Source of the DNA: CAWBAT01 sp046331665
GTDB taxonomy: Bacteria > Acidobacteriota > Terriglobia > Versatilivoradales > Versatilivoraceae
Assembly: GCA_046331665.1 (NCBI GenBank)
Contig: JAXLQK010000033.1
Coordinates: forward strand, 5,624 to 69,623
Direction: 5' to 3'
Length of the DNA: 64,000 nucleotides
The notes under the pieces were generated by a model. The model saw only the letters and a program-made list of their open reading frames with translations. It was not told the origin of the DNA and did no database searches. Numbering within the stretch: the first letter of the stretch is position 1; the number at the start of each line of letters is the position of its first letter. A program made the position numbers and the translations under genes. Shown here piece by piece: positions 52,012 to 61,252 of this stretch.

Positions 52012-52992
52012 TTACACCTGAAGGGGATAGCGGCCGAGACGCTCGCCTGCCGCAAGATAGGCGCGGTAACAGCGTTCAGGAATCGGGATGAGATTGTCGG
52101 GGCCCAGAATGTAGCCCCCACCGGCACCGAGACTGCGCAAACAGACCTTCACTTCTTCTTCGATCTCTTCCGGCGTCCCCTGGCTTAATGTTGTGGTCGT
52201 GTCCATTCCTCCCATAAAGGAGAGGCGATCGCCATAGACCCGTTTCAATTTGGCCCGGTCATTCACCCTGGGCTGAACGGAGTCGATTACATCGACGCCA
52301 ATCTCTATGAGGTCTGGCACGATCTCCATGATGTTGCCGCAGGAATGGTGGAAGACGATGAGGCCCGCGTCTTTGGCCAGCTTATAGAGGCGGGCCAACG
52401 GGGGTTTGATCAACCGGCGCCACAGCCGTGGAGACATCAGTAGGGATCCCTGGCCACCGTAATCGTCCTGGCAGCGCACCGCTTCCATGCCCAGCTCAAT
52501 ATAGCTTTCCAGAACCCGGACATCGTAATCCGCAATGCGGCCCAAAAGCATCACCACCGCTTCTGGATCCTCCAGCATCGCCATCATCAGGTTTTCCATC
52601 CCTGTTAAGGTGTGGGCCCGCTCGAAAAGCAGGAGCGGCATTTCGCCGGCCAGCATGTATTGGGCTCGATCAATCCCTTCGACCAACCCCGCCATCATCC
52701 TCTCGTCGGGAGGATTCGGCATTGGATACTCTTCGACTCGCAAAAAATCAGTCAAGGGATGCCCCACGGCATAGGGCTGGACCATGGGTTCCCATTCCTG
52801 ACCGGCTGGTGCGCCTCCCTCCCAACGGACTCCCCAAGGATCGAGGCCCGGTCCCGTCATGCGGGCACCCGGATAGTACACCTTGACCATGCCTGGAATG
52901 ACACCATTCATACGTCGTACCGGGACGTGATGCGGATCCTCGCGGCGCAGGGCACGCAGTAGATTTTCCTTTTCTGAGATCTGGCCTGACAC
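52012..52992 (-). CDS. uroporphyrinogen decarboxylase (URO-D) family protein
   Basis: 326 aa; GTG start at 52,992 with AAGGAG nine bases upstream. URO-D fold signatures include MSPRLWRRLIKPPLARLYKL, GLIVFHHSCGNIMEIVPDLI and GGMDTTTTLSQGTPEEIEEE. The HxCG-type motif (HHSCGN) is that of the methyltransferase (MtaA/CmuA-like) branch, which transfers methyl groups to a thiol or corrinoid, rather than heme-pathway HemE. It is the last gene of the leftward cluster that starts with another URO-D-type gene near 57 kb. No corrinoid protein gene is present in the window. Confidence 0.82.
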   Translation of the reverse strand: MSGQISEKENLLRALRREDPHHVPVRRMNGVIPGMVKVYYPGARMTGPGLDPWGVRWEGGAPAGQEWEPMVQPYAVGHPLTDFLRVEEYPMPNPPDERMMAGLVEGIDRAQYMLAGEMPLLLFERAHTLTGMENLMMAMLEDPEAVVMLLGRIADYDVRVLESYIELGMEAVRCQDDYGGQGSLLMSPRLWRRLIKPPLARLYKLAKDAGLIVFHHSCGNIMEIVPDLIEIGVDVIDSVQPRVNDRAKLKRVYGDRLSFMGGMDTTTTLSQGTPEEIEEEVKVCLRSLGAGGGYILGPDNLIPIPERCYRAYLAAGERLGRYPLQV

Positions 52993-53025
52993 CGGGTGCG
53001 CTCCTTAAGGGAATATCATTCTCTT

Positions 53026-53087
53026 GGTGGAGACGGGACGCCCTCGTCGCGCCGTAAAGAAGCGCCGCGAGGGCGCGGCGTCTCCAG
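53026..53087. repeat. GAGACGGGACGCC-type palindromic repeat (class 2)
   Basis: Copy of the class 2 hairpin pair (GGTGGAGACGGGACGCCCTC, then GCGCCGCGAGGGCGCGGCGT plus CTCCA). It sits between the SDR and URO-D genes and may act as a transcript-stabilising or terminating structure. Confidence 0.8.
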
Positions 53088-53091
53088 CGGT

Positions 53092-53832
53092 TCATTTTGC
53101 CGTCCATCCTCCATCCACGACAAGCGAAGCTCCGGTCATATAGGACGAGGCATCCGAGGCCAGGAATAAGGCCGCTTCCGCGATCTCCTCTGGACGGCCC
53201 AGCCGTTTCAGGATCGTATCTTCTGCCACGCGCTCGGTTTCTTCCGGAGTGATTCCATCCCAGGCGGGCGTGAAGATAGGTCCAGGGAGAATGGCATTGA
53301 CTCGAATCGCAGGTCCATAGTCGACGGCCAGCGAACGGGTGAGCGCCAGAAGCCCTCCTTTGGCCGCCTGGTACGAAGCATCATTTGGCACTCCCACGAT
53401 ACTCTGCACGGAGGCCGTAAAGACGATGACGCCTCCTTCCGCTTTCTGTAAATGGGGGATGGAGTATTTCGCACACAGGAAGGCGGCGCGCAGGGTGATG
53501 TCAATGGTGCGTTGCCATTCGTCGAGTGACGTCTCTACAGCAGGTTTGGCCACGCGCCAGAAGGCATTACTGTGCAAGATATGGAGACAGCCGTAAGCGG
53601 CAATGGTCTGTTGCACGAGAGCTTCAATCTCCTCGGGACGCGACAGATCGGTCGGGACAAAAGTGGCGCGGCCTCCGGCTTCCTGAATGGACTGCACCGT
53701 CTGGGTACCGCCTTCCTTATTCACATCGGCCACCACGACAGAGGCTCCTTCCCGCGCAAAGAGCAGTGCCGTGGCTCGACCGATCCCGCTGGCGGCTCCG
53801 GTGATGATGGCGACTTTATTCTTTAATCTCAT
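53092..53832 (-). CDS. short-chain dehydrogenase/reductase (SDR)
   Basis: 246 aa from ATG 53,832 (GAGG nearby); an upstream GTG-like extension is less likely. TGAASGIGRATALLFAREG binds NAD(P), HSNA follows, and FTASVQSIVGVPNDASYQAA with K gives the Ser-Tyr-Lys catalytic set. The C-terminus (YMTGASLVVDGGWTAK) is standard classical SDR. Asp in VVADVNKEGG after the second strand suggests NAD preference. It lies between an epimerase-like and a URO-D gene. Probably oxidises a sugar or sugar alcohol. Confidence 0.88.
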   Translation of the reverse strand: MRLKNKVAIITGAASGIGRATALLFAREGASVVVADVNKEGGTQTVQSIQEAGGRATFVPTDLSRPEEIEALVQQTIAAYGCLHILHSNAFWRVAKPAVETSLDEWQRTIDITLRAAFLCAKYSIPHLQKAEGGVIVFTASVQSIVGVPNDASYQAAKGGLLALTRSLAVDYGPAIRVNAILPGPIFTPAWDGITPEETERVAEDTILKRLGRPEEIAEAALFLASDASSYMTGASLVVDGGWTAK

Positions 53833-53989
53833 GGCGGACCTCGTGAGGATGTCGACGGTCAAACGTTTCCATGAAAAGTCTCATGGAGGCCGCGTTTGGC
53901 GAAGGCACTCTCCATCTCTTGTGTTTGCAGCCGGGGTTGTTGGCCCCGGCCAAAGGTGCCGGGACCAGCGGTCCCGGCTATAGCCTTGT

Positions 53990-55054
53990 TCACGATGTTC
54001 TGATTTCCACGTGGCCATTAGGCTGGATTCGCCAAACCCCGGCGGTGCTTTTGAAGAAAACGACTTTGAGCTCCAACTCGAGAGACTGGCCTGCGGCTAA
54101 GCGGCGGGCTGTACCCTTTTGGATGGCCACTTCCAGTCCGTGGCCTGGAAAACTGCTCATCGGCTCCACGGCCAGGGTGTACCAACGCCCGTAAGACGGA
54201 TACGCCAGACTGCCGTTGTACTCTTGGTAGCACCAGACATAGGGCAGGACATCCAGCGGCCACACCAGTCCGACACCAATACCCATCTGCATATTGGTGA
54301 GCGCATACCAACCTTCCGAGAGTCCCGAAAAATAACCCAACATCGTCAGTCCCGCTCCGGCCGGACGCGGATGTGCCAGATCGACTTTTCTTCCGTACCG
54401 GTCTTCCACTTGCGGCCAGAACCAGTGGCTTCCGGGTCGGATCGGATTATTTTGAGGATCGTACCGCTCATCGGCTTCGTAATGATGAGCCGGGACATCG
54501 AGACGGCAATGTTCACTCAAAAAAGGGGCACCGAACGCCGGGTGATGTCCCCACATGAGGTCCATATCCTCGGACCCTTCGTTCGTGAGACGCTCCTGGA
54601 TCGTCAGGATCGGGGCATCAGCTCCGAGAATCATGAGGCGTTCCAGATGAAAGGGAGTCCGCAGTGTATGCACGTCGAAGCGAACGCAGACCTGGTGGCT
54701 GTTTTCCTCGATCACCGAATAATTCCAGGGCAGGTTGGCCACTTCTCCGTGGAAGGGCAGTAACCCTCCCTTGTAGTGGCAGGCGTCACCGCCGTTGGGG
54801 AACAATTCCTGCCAGCCACCCGGGTAATAATCCATCCAGGCCGCCAGGGAATCCGGGGGCACAAAGGTGGCACTGCCAGGGACTCGCAATCCTCCGGGGA
54901 CTTTCCACAGCACATCAAGACTTTGAGGCTTGTAAGTTAACTTATAAATGTCGGCGCCTTTGTCAGCCAGAACGGTGACAGCCATCCATTGATTTTCCAG
55001 GGTGACTGCGCCCAGCTCTCGAATTGAGTGCGATTCCTTGACCAAAGGTTTCAT
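53990..55054 (-). CDS. aldose 1-epimerase/DUF4432-like mutarotase
   Basis: 354 aa. Galactose mutarotase-like beta-sandwich: VTVLADKGADIYKLTYKPQS, WQELFPNGGDACHYKGGLLP with FHGEVANLPW, DLMWGHHPAFGAPFLSEHCR (catalytic His region) and a late glutamate in LAVEPMSSFPGHGLE. It resembles aldose 1-epimerase and DUF4432 proteins. It starts 15 bases after the stop of the MBL-fold gene, in the same operon. It likely handles a free sugar or sugar derivative in the catabolic cluster. Confidence 0.78.
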   Translation of the reverse strand: MKPLVKESHSIRELGAVTLENQWMAVTVLADKGADIYKLTYKPQSLDVLWKVPGGLRVPGSATFVPPDSLAAWMDYYPGGWQELFPNGGDACHYKGGLLPFHGEVANLPWNYSVIEENSHQVCVRFDVHTLRTPFHLERLMILGADAPILTIQERLTNEGSEDMDLMWGHHPAFGAPFLSEHCRLDVPAHHYEADERYDPQNNPIRPGSHWFWPQVEDRYGRKVDLAHPRPAGAGLTMLGYFSGLSEGWYALTNMQMGIGVGLVWPLDVLPYVWCYQEYNGSLAYPSYGRWYTLAVEPMSSFPGHGLEVAIQKGTARRLAAGQSLELELKVVFFKSTAGVWRIQPNGHVEIRTS

Positions 55055-55069
55055 GGCGCGCCTCCTAGC

Positions 55070-56059
55070 CTACGACGCAACCCAGGACACGAGTTTATCC
55101 CGGCGTTCCTGACCAATTAACCCGAGGCTTTCCAGCCGTTGCAAGTGCCCCGAAAACGGGAAGGCGGCTTCCACCACGCAGGGTTCGACAGGCCAGCTTC
55201 CCACCCGTGGGCTCAGGGAGAGAATGATTTCTTTCAAGGTGAGTGGGGCTGGAGCCTCGCGAAGCGTTTGCAGAATTCCTTCTTCCAGACGTTGGGCAAA
55301 AAACAAACTGCCATAGAGGAAGTCAGTGACCTGTTTGCCTCGCATTACCGGATAGTGTCCCGTCAGCAGGACGTCGATAGGCAATTTCAAAAGGGTTTTG
55401 ATGGTGTTGAGATAAGGATCGACATGGAGATAGGTGGGCGGAATGGCTACTCGCTGGCCATCGGCGTTTGGGACGCCTTCTCCAAGAACGGCATCGCCAA
55501 TGGCGGCCAGACGATTCCTGGCATCATAGACGCAAAGATGTCCTGCAGTGTGGCCCGGGACATGCAGGATCTGCAGTTCCCAATCGGATTGCAGCCGCAG
55601 GGTTTCCTTGCCTTCCAAACCTACGTCGACACAGACGTCGGACTTGCAGAATTGACGCACCCACCCCGCGCCCTCAGGGCTCACCTCCAGCCCATGATCG
55701 ACCGCGAATTGGTTATAGCGATCTTCGATGAGCTGTTCCATGCTCTCAATCATCGGGATATCCAGATTGTGAGCCATTAAGAGAACTCGCGGCACCAGCC
55801 GCTTCAATGCCTGGTTCCCCCCGAGGTGGTCGGCATCGGCATGGCTGACGAGAGCAAAGTTCAATCGTTCGGCATCCAGACCGATGGCGTGGAGTCCTGG
55901 GAAGACAATTTCTTCGATGCTGGAATCCAATCCCGTGTCAAAGAGCAAAACCTTTTCCCCGACAAACAAATACTGATAGACGACCCGCTCACCCATGGGA
56001 GTGGTGAGTTGGTGGATATGGGGAATAATTTCCACGGGATTCATCCTTTCCGGGCTCAT
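55070..56059 (-). CDS. MBL-fold metallo-hydrolase
   Basis: 329 aa from ATG 56,059, overlapping the upstream stop as TGATG. The metal motif is SHADADHLGG (His73, Asp75, Asp77, His78), where the second histidine of HxHxDH is replaced by Asp, a variant seen in part of the superfamily. HVPGHTAGHLCVYD, AIGDAVLGEG and LLTGHYPVMRG add the remaining ligands. A C-terminal helical extension (about 250-329) looks like a winged-helix domain. Probable hydrolase of a thioester, lactone or phosphoester in the cluster; substrate unknown. Confidence 0.85.
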   Translation of the reverse strand: MSPERMNPVEIIPHIHQLTTPMGERVVYQYLFVGEKVLLFDTGLDSSIEEIVFPGLHAIGLDAERLNFALVSHADADHLGGNQALKRLVPRVLLMAHNLDIPMIESMEQLIEDRYNQFAVDHGLEVSPEGAGWVRQFCKSDVCVDVGLEGKETLRLQSDWELQILHVPGHTAGHLCVYDARNRLAAIGDAVLGEGVPNADGQRVAIPPTYLHVDPYLNTIKTLLKLPIDVLLTGHYPVMRGKQVTDFLYGSLFFAQRLEEGILQTLREAPAPLTLKEIILSLSPRVGSWPVEPCVVEAAFPFSGHLQRLESLGLIGQERRDKLVSWVAS

Positions 56060-56991
56060 CACGAGAAGATCTTTCGAAGTGACTTGCCAGATTGTTCTTT
56101 GGCCAACGCCAGAATTTCACAAGCCTGTTCAACGGACTGCCCGTCCAACCAGACACAGAGACCCCGCGGTGACAGCCCGTTGAGGATTTCCCGGTATTCT
56201 TCCAACGTGAAATTTTCATACAAATCTTTGCTGAGAATGAGGGCCTTCTGGCGTGCTTGAATCCGCTGGAGGATTGGGATGGCCTGCTCGATGGGAATTC
56301 CGGCTGGATCCATATTGATATTGAAGGCTCGCAGATTGGGGAGATTCGCCTCCAGAATGAGATCCACGATATGGAGCGACGGAGAATGCAGATGGAACGT
56401 CGTGTAAGGGAGGATCATTGCCTCCCGCGTGGCCGCCAGGAACAAGTCTCGATACATTTCCCCGGAGATCATGGTGGAAGCATCCTCTTGATACCACACC
56501 GTCGGCTGCGGTGCCCAGAGCCCAAACCAGCGCAACACATAACCGCCGTGGTAGAGTGGCACTACCGACGACTGTGCTCGCACTGCCTCCGTCCAGGCAT
56601 GAGCAGCCATATGAGCCAAGGTTCGGATCTTCTCGGGTTGATCATAAAAGCTGAGAAAAAACAATTCCGAACCCAGCATCGCAAAGAGAATGTCGGTGGG
56701 CCCTCGCAGATGACCGACAGAAACGGGATAGCGTCCCGCCGCGTGTCCGGCCGCTGTTTTCAGAAAATTCAGGGAGGCTTCCAGCCATGGGTTATCGGCA
56801 GACACTGAGAGGCTTTGGATGGTTTCAGCCGAAGGGACCGGTTTGGCCGCCATGCCGCCTGTACTGGAAATATGGATAGGGCATCCGACCATGGCTTCCA
56901 GCCAGGGGACTCCCAGTAATGGTTCTGCGGTGACCAGGAAGTCGTCGCCAATTTGTTCATGCATTCCAGCCAGCCGGTCGTACTCCTCCAT
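56059..56991 (-). CDS. URO-D superfamily protein, 5' end damaged
   Basis: 310 aa open from ATG 56,991, but the family has more sequence at the N-terminus, and this can be found upstream in other frames (see 56,992-57,165). GHLRGPTDILFAMLGSELFF, HGGYVLRWFGLWAPQPTVWY, FHLHSPSLHIVDLILEANLP and AFNINMDPAGIPIEQAIPIL fit the URO-D fold as used in predicted methyltransferases. The stop overlaps the MBL gene start. It heads a leftward operon: MBL hydrolase, mutarotase, SDR, second URO-D protein. Confidence 0.75.
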   Translation of the reverse strand: MEEYDRLAGMHEQIGDDFLVTAEPLLGVPWLEAMVGCPIHISSTGGMAAKPVPSAETIQSLSVSADNPWLEASLNFLKTAAGHAAGRYPVSVGHLRGPTDILFAMLGSELFFLSFYDQPEKIRTLAHMAAHAWTEAVRAQSSVVPLYHGGYVLRWFGLWAPQPTVWYQEDASTMISGEMYRDLFLAATREAMILPYTTFHLHSPSLHIVDLILEANLPNLRAFNINMDPAGIPIEQAIPILQRIQARQKALILSKDLYENFTLEEYREILNGLSPRGLCVWLDGQSVEQACEILALAKEQSGKSLRKIFS

Positions 56992-57165
56992 AACCAGCGC
57001 GGAGATCGATCTCCGGGGTTCCAGGAACCCTGTCGAAAGATCGAACAGAATTTTTTAGCCAGGCTATATATCGCCGACCGGAACAACGAGTATCGCCGGT
57101 TCACGTCCTGCTCCAGAATTTTCGGTGCCGTTCTAAAAGTCCTCTGGAGATTGCGTCGCATTCGA
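56992..57165 (-). pseudogene. frameshifted 5' part of the URO-D-like gene
   Basis: Minus-strand blocks FLERHRKFWSR, REPAILVVPVGDI, and KILFDLSTGFLEPRRSISAL leading into VMEEYDRLAGM lie in three frames. Together they match the N-terminal region expected for the gene. The region beyond about 57,180 is REP sequence, so the true start may be lost. Confidence 0.6.
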
Positions 57166-57185
57166 GTAATGTGGGTTGTATCTGC

Positions 57186-58183
57186 TGTAGCGGCTTTTGT
57201 AGCGGCGCTCTATGAGCGTCGGTTTGATCACACGAACCACTTGGGATCCGGCGGATTGAGACGGACGCCTCGTCCCGCTTGAACAACTCGCCGCGCGGCG
57301 TTCCAGTTGTAGCGGCGCTCTATGAGCGTCGTCTTGATTACACGAACTACCGGGATTCGGCGGATCGGAGACGGACGCCTGTCCCGTTGAATGTCCCGCC
57401 GCGAGGGCGCGGCGTTCCAGTTGTAGCGGCGCTGTCGGCGTGAGCGTCGAAATTGCAAGACACAATGGGTCTGGCGAGAATCCCTCCACCTTGGCTACGC
57501 TAACCCCCTCGATATCTTGAGGAAGTATCGGGCGTTCCAGATCCATTTCGGGTGCCACGCCTCCCCATCGATGTAACTGTTTGAAAGTAAAAGGACTGCA
57601 GTCCCTCTGCCAAATTCTGGAAATGGTGGATTGTCCGCGAGGATGGGGATATCACTCAGTAATGGGTCAGGGACGGAGAGGCAGGGATCCATGAAGCTGC
57701 GAGGCCGGAGCGATGTGCCCATCCATCGAAATGCAGGGAAGGTTTATTTACAGGACAGACCGAACCTTCGATTATAATGGAGCCAACGCCGCCGAAGGCC
57801 GAGAGACAATCAAGTTGTTGCGGAACCGGACCCTCAAAGGGTACTTGGCAGAGGGATCGATTCGCCGGATAACAAGGACTTTCTTTACGGGCGGCGCTCG
57901 ATGAGCGCCGGCTTTGGGGCATCAAACGAATCACTTACCCGGCGGTCACAGACCGCTGCCATGGTAGAGAGCAGCTATGATTGACGATCTACGGCGCACC
58001 GCGGATTTTGGGTCGGGACGCCCTCGTCCCGCAATCCCCTCCAAGGGAGGGGTCTGGGGGTGGGTTTCAATCAAATTCGCCGCGAGGCGCGGCGTCACCA
58101 GCTGTAGCGGCGCTCTATGAGCGCCGGCTTTGGGTGATCAAACGAACTTATCGGGATTCGGCGGTCACAGACTGCCGCTACAG
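57186..58183. repeat. REP-like palindrome field, left part
   Basis: Many copies of TGTAGCGGCGCTCTATGAGC hairpins (57,194; 57,308; 57,421; 58,101), paired with GGCGGTCACAGACCGCTGCC-type hairpins. They alternate with class 2 units (GTCGGGACGCCCTCGTCCCG and CGCCGCGAGGCGCGGCGTC). About 57,460-57,880 has no clear repeat and no convincing gene. The stretch 57,889-58,183 is the first of four composite modules. Confidence 0.8.
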
Positions 58184-58236
58184 GAGTCAACAACTTCGTT
58201 GAAAACATTAGCCCCGCGGTCACGGGAGGCCTGCGC

Positions 58237-59031
58237 ATGGCATTAACGGAGTTCACAAGGCATCTCCATCGTCTATGATAATGAAGGCGACGGGGAACCC
58301 GCTTTGCTATTTTTGCCGGGGTGGTGCGCCAACCGTAGTGTTTTTCAGGAAGTATTTTCCCGCTGTGCGCGGTATCGGCAATGTCTTACTTTGGACTGGC
58401 GCGGACACGGGGAATCTGGAATTGCCAGCACTGAATTCGGCGAAGATCAGTTGGTGGAAGATGCCCTGGCGGTGATCAATGCCAGTCGTACTCAAGGTGA
58501 TTCTGCTGCTCTTGGCGCACGCCGGCTGGGTCGCTTTGAAACTTCGCCAGCGACTCGGCCCGCAAGTCCCCAAACTCATACATCTCGATTGGCTGGTGCT
58601 CGATCCTCCCATCGGTTTTTACCAATCCCTTGAAGGCATGCAGTCGCCCGAAAAATGGACGGAAGCCGTAAACCGGATCTTTGAACTTTGGATTCATGGA
58701 ACGGACAACCGTGCCTTGGTTCGTTTTGTCCGCGAAGAAATGGGCGCCTATGGCTACAAGATGTGGTCTCGCGCGGCCCGGGAGATCCGGGCAGCTTATG
58801 CTCAAGCAGGAAATCCTCTGAAGGCGATGCTGAAGTTAAATCCTCCGTTGCCGATCTTGCATCTTTACGCACAGCCCCGCGATCCCAACTACTTCATGGT
58901 GCAGCAGCCTTTTCGCCCAATCCCACCCCTGGTTCTATGTGGAACGCCTGAAAGCTCAAAGCCATTTTCCCGTACTCGAAGTGCCGGAAGAGATCGCCTT
59001 GGCCATCGAGCAATTTGTTAAAAAGCCCTAG
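58237..59031 (+). pseudogene. alpha/beta-hydrolase of the HOD/QDO (cofactor-free dioxygenase) type, frameshifted
   Basis: Readable in pieces: MALTEFT, then ISIVYDNEGDGEPALLFLPG, SVFQEVFSRCARYRQCLTLD, WRGHGESG, LEDALAV-like LVEDALAVINAS, then LLLAHAGWVALKLRQRLGPQ, KLIHLDWLVLDPPIGFYQSL, EEMGAYGYKMWSRAAREIRA, LPILHLYAQPRDPNYFMVQQ, and HPWFYVERLKAQSHFPVLEV. At least three frame changes are needed. The order, LDW motif and length resemble 1H-3-hydroxy-4-oxoquinaldine 2,4-dioxygenases. The nucleophile position reads AHAGW rather than SHAGW. It lies alone between REP modules and is probably dead. Confidence 0.7.
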
Positions 59032-59071
59032 CAGGTGGCTGTAGCGTCACTCTGTGTAGGCCGTCCTTTTA

Positions 59072-59373
59072 GTTGTAGTGGCGCTCTATGAGCGCCGAAT
59101 TAACCTGATCAAACGAACCACTTGGGATTCGGCGGTCACAGACCGCCGCTACAGAAGTGGGCTGGTAGCCGCGATTGACGATCTTATTTAGGCAATCGCA
59201 ATTTTTTGGAGTCGGGACGCCCTCGTCCCGCAATCCCCTCCAATGGAGGGGTCTAGGTGGGTTTCAATCAAATTCGCCGCGAGGGCGCGGCGTCTCCAGT
59301 TGCAGCGGCGCTCTATGAGCGTCGGCTTTGGGTGATCAAACGAAACCACTCGGGATCCGGGCGGTCACAGACC
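59072..59373. repeat. composite REP module interrupted by IS
   Basis: REP doublet, then GCGATTGACGATCTTATTTA spacer, class 2 unit, and a second REP doublet whose right hairpin is split after GGTCACAGACC by the IS at 59,374. Confidence 0.8.
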
Positions 59374-60738
59374 AGGCTTGTCCAAATTAGCATTTCTGGA
59401 GGGAGGTGGAATGCCCTATGTTGAGGTGGAGTTGTACAACAAAAATCTCAACTCAAGGAGATTCCACCATGCCCAAAGTATGCAGTGCATCTTCTCCCAA
59501 CTGCTCCAGCTATTTCCACGACTGAGCGTTCGAACAGCTGGTTCGACAGCATCATTGAGCGGCACGCGCGCGGGTTCAGTTGCTGGGGACAACTGGTCAG
59601 CATGCTGTTTTGTCAACCGGGTCAGGCCCAGTCGTTGCGCGAAATCTGCGGCGGGTTGGCCAGTTGTGAAGGCCGGCTGCGGCATCTGGGGCTGCCGCAA
59701 GCCCCCAAGCGCTCCACCTGGCTTACGCCAACCAACATCGCCTGTGGCAACTGTTTCAGCGTTTTTGAGCAGCTCTATCAACGTTGTCAAAGTCAAATGA
59801 GATTTCCACGACCTCTTCGTTTTCGACATCGTCTGCTGAGCTTGATAGCACCATGATCGATTTGTGTGCTTCCCTCTATGACTGGGCGGCCTACAAGCGG
59901 AAAGGCGGAGCGGTCAAGCTGCACCTATTGCTGGATCATCAATGCTATCTCCCGCAATTAGTGGTGATCACCCCCGGCAAGTCTAAGAAATCCAGGTGGC
60001 TCGACGCTTGCGTTTCCAACCTGGCAGCATTGTGGTCTTCGACCGAGCCTATGTCGATTATGCCTGGTTCGAACAACTGACCCAGCAAGGTGTCTTGTCA
60101 CGCGCTCAAGTGACGATGCCTGTTACCGCGGTGGAACAACGGCCTTTACCCCAGAAAGGTCCGATCCGCCGGGATGAGATCATCCAGCTGGGTAGCCATT
60201 GGTATCGTCAAACCAGACGTTGCGCCGTCTGGAAGTGGAAGTTCCCGGCTGGGAACACCCTTGTTGCTATTGACCAATCATTTCGTTTCAGCCCGACTAC
60301 GGTGGCCTGGCTTTACCACCAGCGTTGGCAGGTGGAGATCTTTTTCCGGACGCTCAAACAAAATCTGCGAGTTAAAAAGCTCGTTGGGACCAGCTCCAAC
60401 GCTTTGAAGATCCAGATTTGGACGGCCTTGATTGCCGTCTTGCTGCTCAAGTACCTGCAATGGCGGGCCTGTTTCGCTGGTCGCTTTCCAACCTGGTCGC
60501 TTTACTGCGTCAACAACTGTTTGTGTATCGGCCGCTGTGGAGGTGGTTGACCCAGCCTCGAACCTCCCCCGCTGCTGGAGGCCATTCCGGTTCAATCCTG
60601 GCTGGCTTTTGGTGAGAACTGGAATTTGGACAGCAGAACCGGCACTCCCAACCTAGTCCTCAGCTCACCCGATTCTGGGCTTGATAAATCAAGGGTTATT
60701 CTCGTCCAAAAACCTCCTTCGCTAATTTGGACAGCATT
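59374..60738. mobile_element. IS4-family-like insertion sequence, 1,365 bp
   Basis: The left end AGGCTTGTCCAAATTAGC and right end GCTAATTTGGACAGCATT are imperfect inverted repeats (about 14 of 18). The 11-bp target duplication is GGTCACAGACC (59,363-59,373) and GGTCATAGACC (60,739-60,749), one mismatch. It is inserted in the centre of a REP hairpin. It contains one broken DDE transposase gene. Confidence 0.85.
59478..60615 (+). pseudogene. IS4-family DDE transposase, frameshifted
   Basis: Blocks in order but in changing frames: QCIFSQLLQLFPR, WFDSIIERHARGFSCWGQLV, SLREICGGLASCEGRLRHLG, AELDSTMIDLCASLYDWAAY (first Asp), GAVKLHLLLDHQCYLPQLVV, IVVFDRAYVDYAWFEQLTQQ (second Asp), YHQRWQVEIFFRTLKQNLRV (Glu), KIQIWTALIAVLLLKYLQW, and RWSLSNLVALLRQQLFVYRP. 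The YxxRWQVE motif defines the IS4 group. At least three frame changes disable the gene as written. Confidence 0.82.
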
Positions 60739-60978
60739 GGTCATAGACCGCTGCCAAGCAGAAGTAGCGGGTAGCCGCGATTGACGATCTTATTTAGGCA
60801 ATCGCGGGATTTTTTTGGAGTCGGGACGCCCTCGTCCCGCAATCCCTCCAAGGGAGGGGTCTGGGGGTGGGCTCAATCGTTCGCTGCGAGGGCGCGGCGT
60901 CTCCAGTTGCAGCGGCGCTCTATGAGCGCCGAATTAACCTGATCAAACGAACCATTCGGGATTCGGCGGTCACAGACC
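60739..60978. repeat. composite REP module between the two IS-type elements
   Basis: Remaining half of the split hairpin, then the spacer GCGATTGACGATCTTATTTA, a class 2 unit (GAGTCGGGACGCCCTCGTCC to GAGGGCGCGGCGTCTCCAG), and a REP doublet whose right hairpin is again split after GGTCACAGACC (60,968-60,978). Confidence 0.8.
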
Positions 60979-61252
60979 AATGCTGTCCAAATTAGCTGAA
61001 ATAACGCAGATCGTGATTGGGCTCAATTCCTTTATTGCGAGTGCAAACTTCAACAAAGGACAAGTAGGTCCCAGTCCAGATGCAGATGCTGTCCAAATTG
61101 GGATGATAATCAAGCATCGACCCAATACCTCCAACCGCCTGTAAAAAGGCCAAATACCGTGGGCTCCTGTTCAGGGCGGCACCTTAATACGCAGATTTGT
61201 TGGGAACATGCTGTCCAAATTGCGAAAACCGAAAGCTAATTTGGACAAGCCT
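60979..61252. mobile_element. 274-bp non-autonomous derivative with the same ends, opposite orientation
   Basis: Ends AATGCTGTCCAAATTAGC and GCTAATTTGGACAAGCCT are those of the 1,365-bp IS in reverse orientation. A perfect 11-bp target duplication GGTCACAGACC flanks it (60,968-60,978 and 61,253-61,263). Inside are two further ATGCTGTCCAAATT copies (about 61,086 and 61,209) and no gene. MITE-like. Confidence 0.85.
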
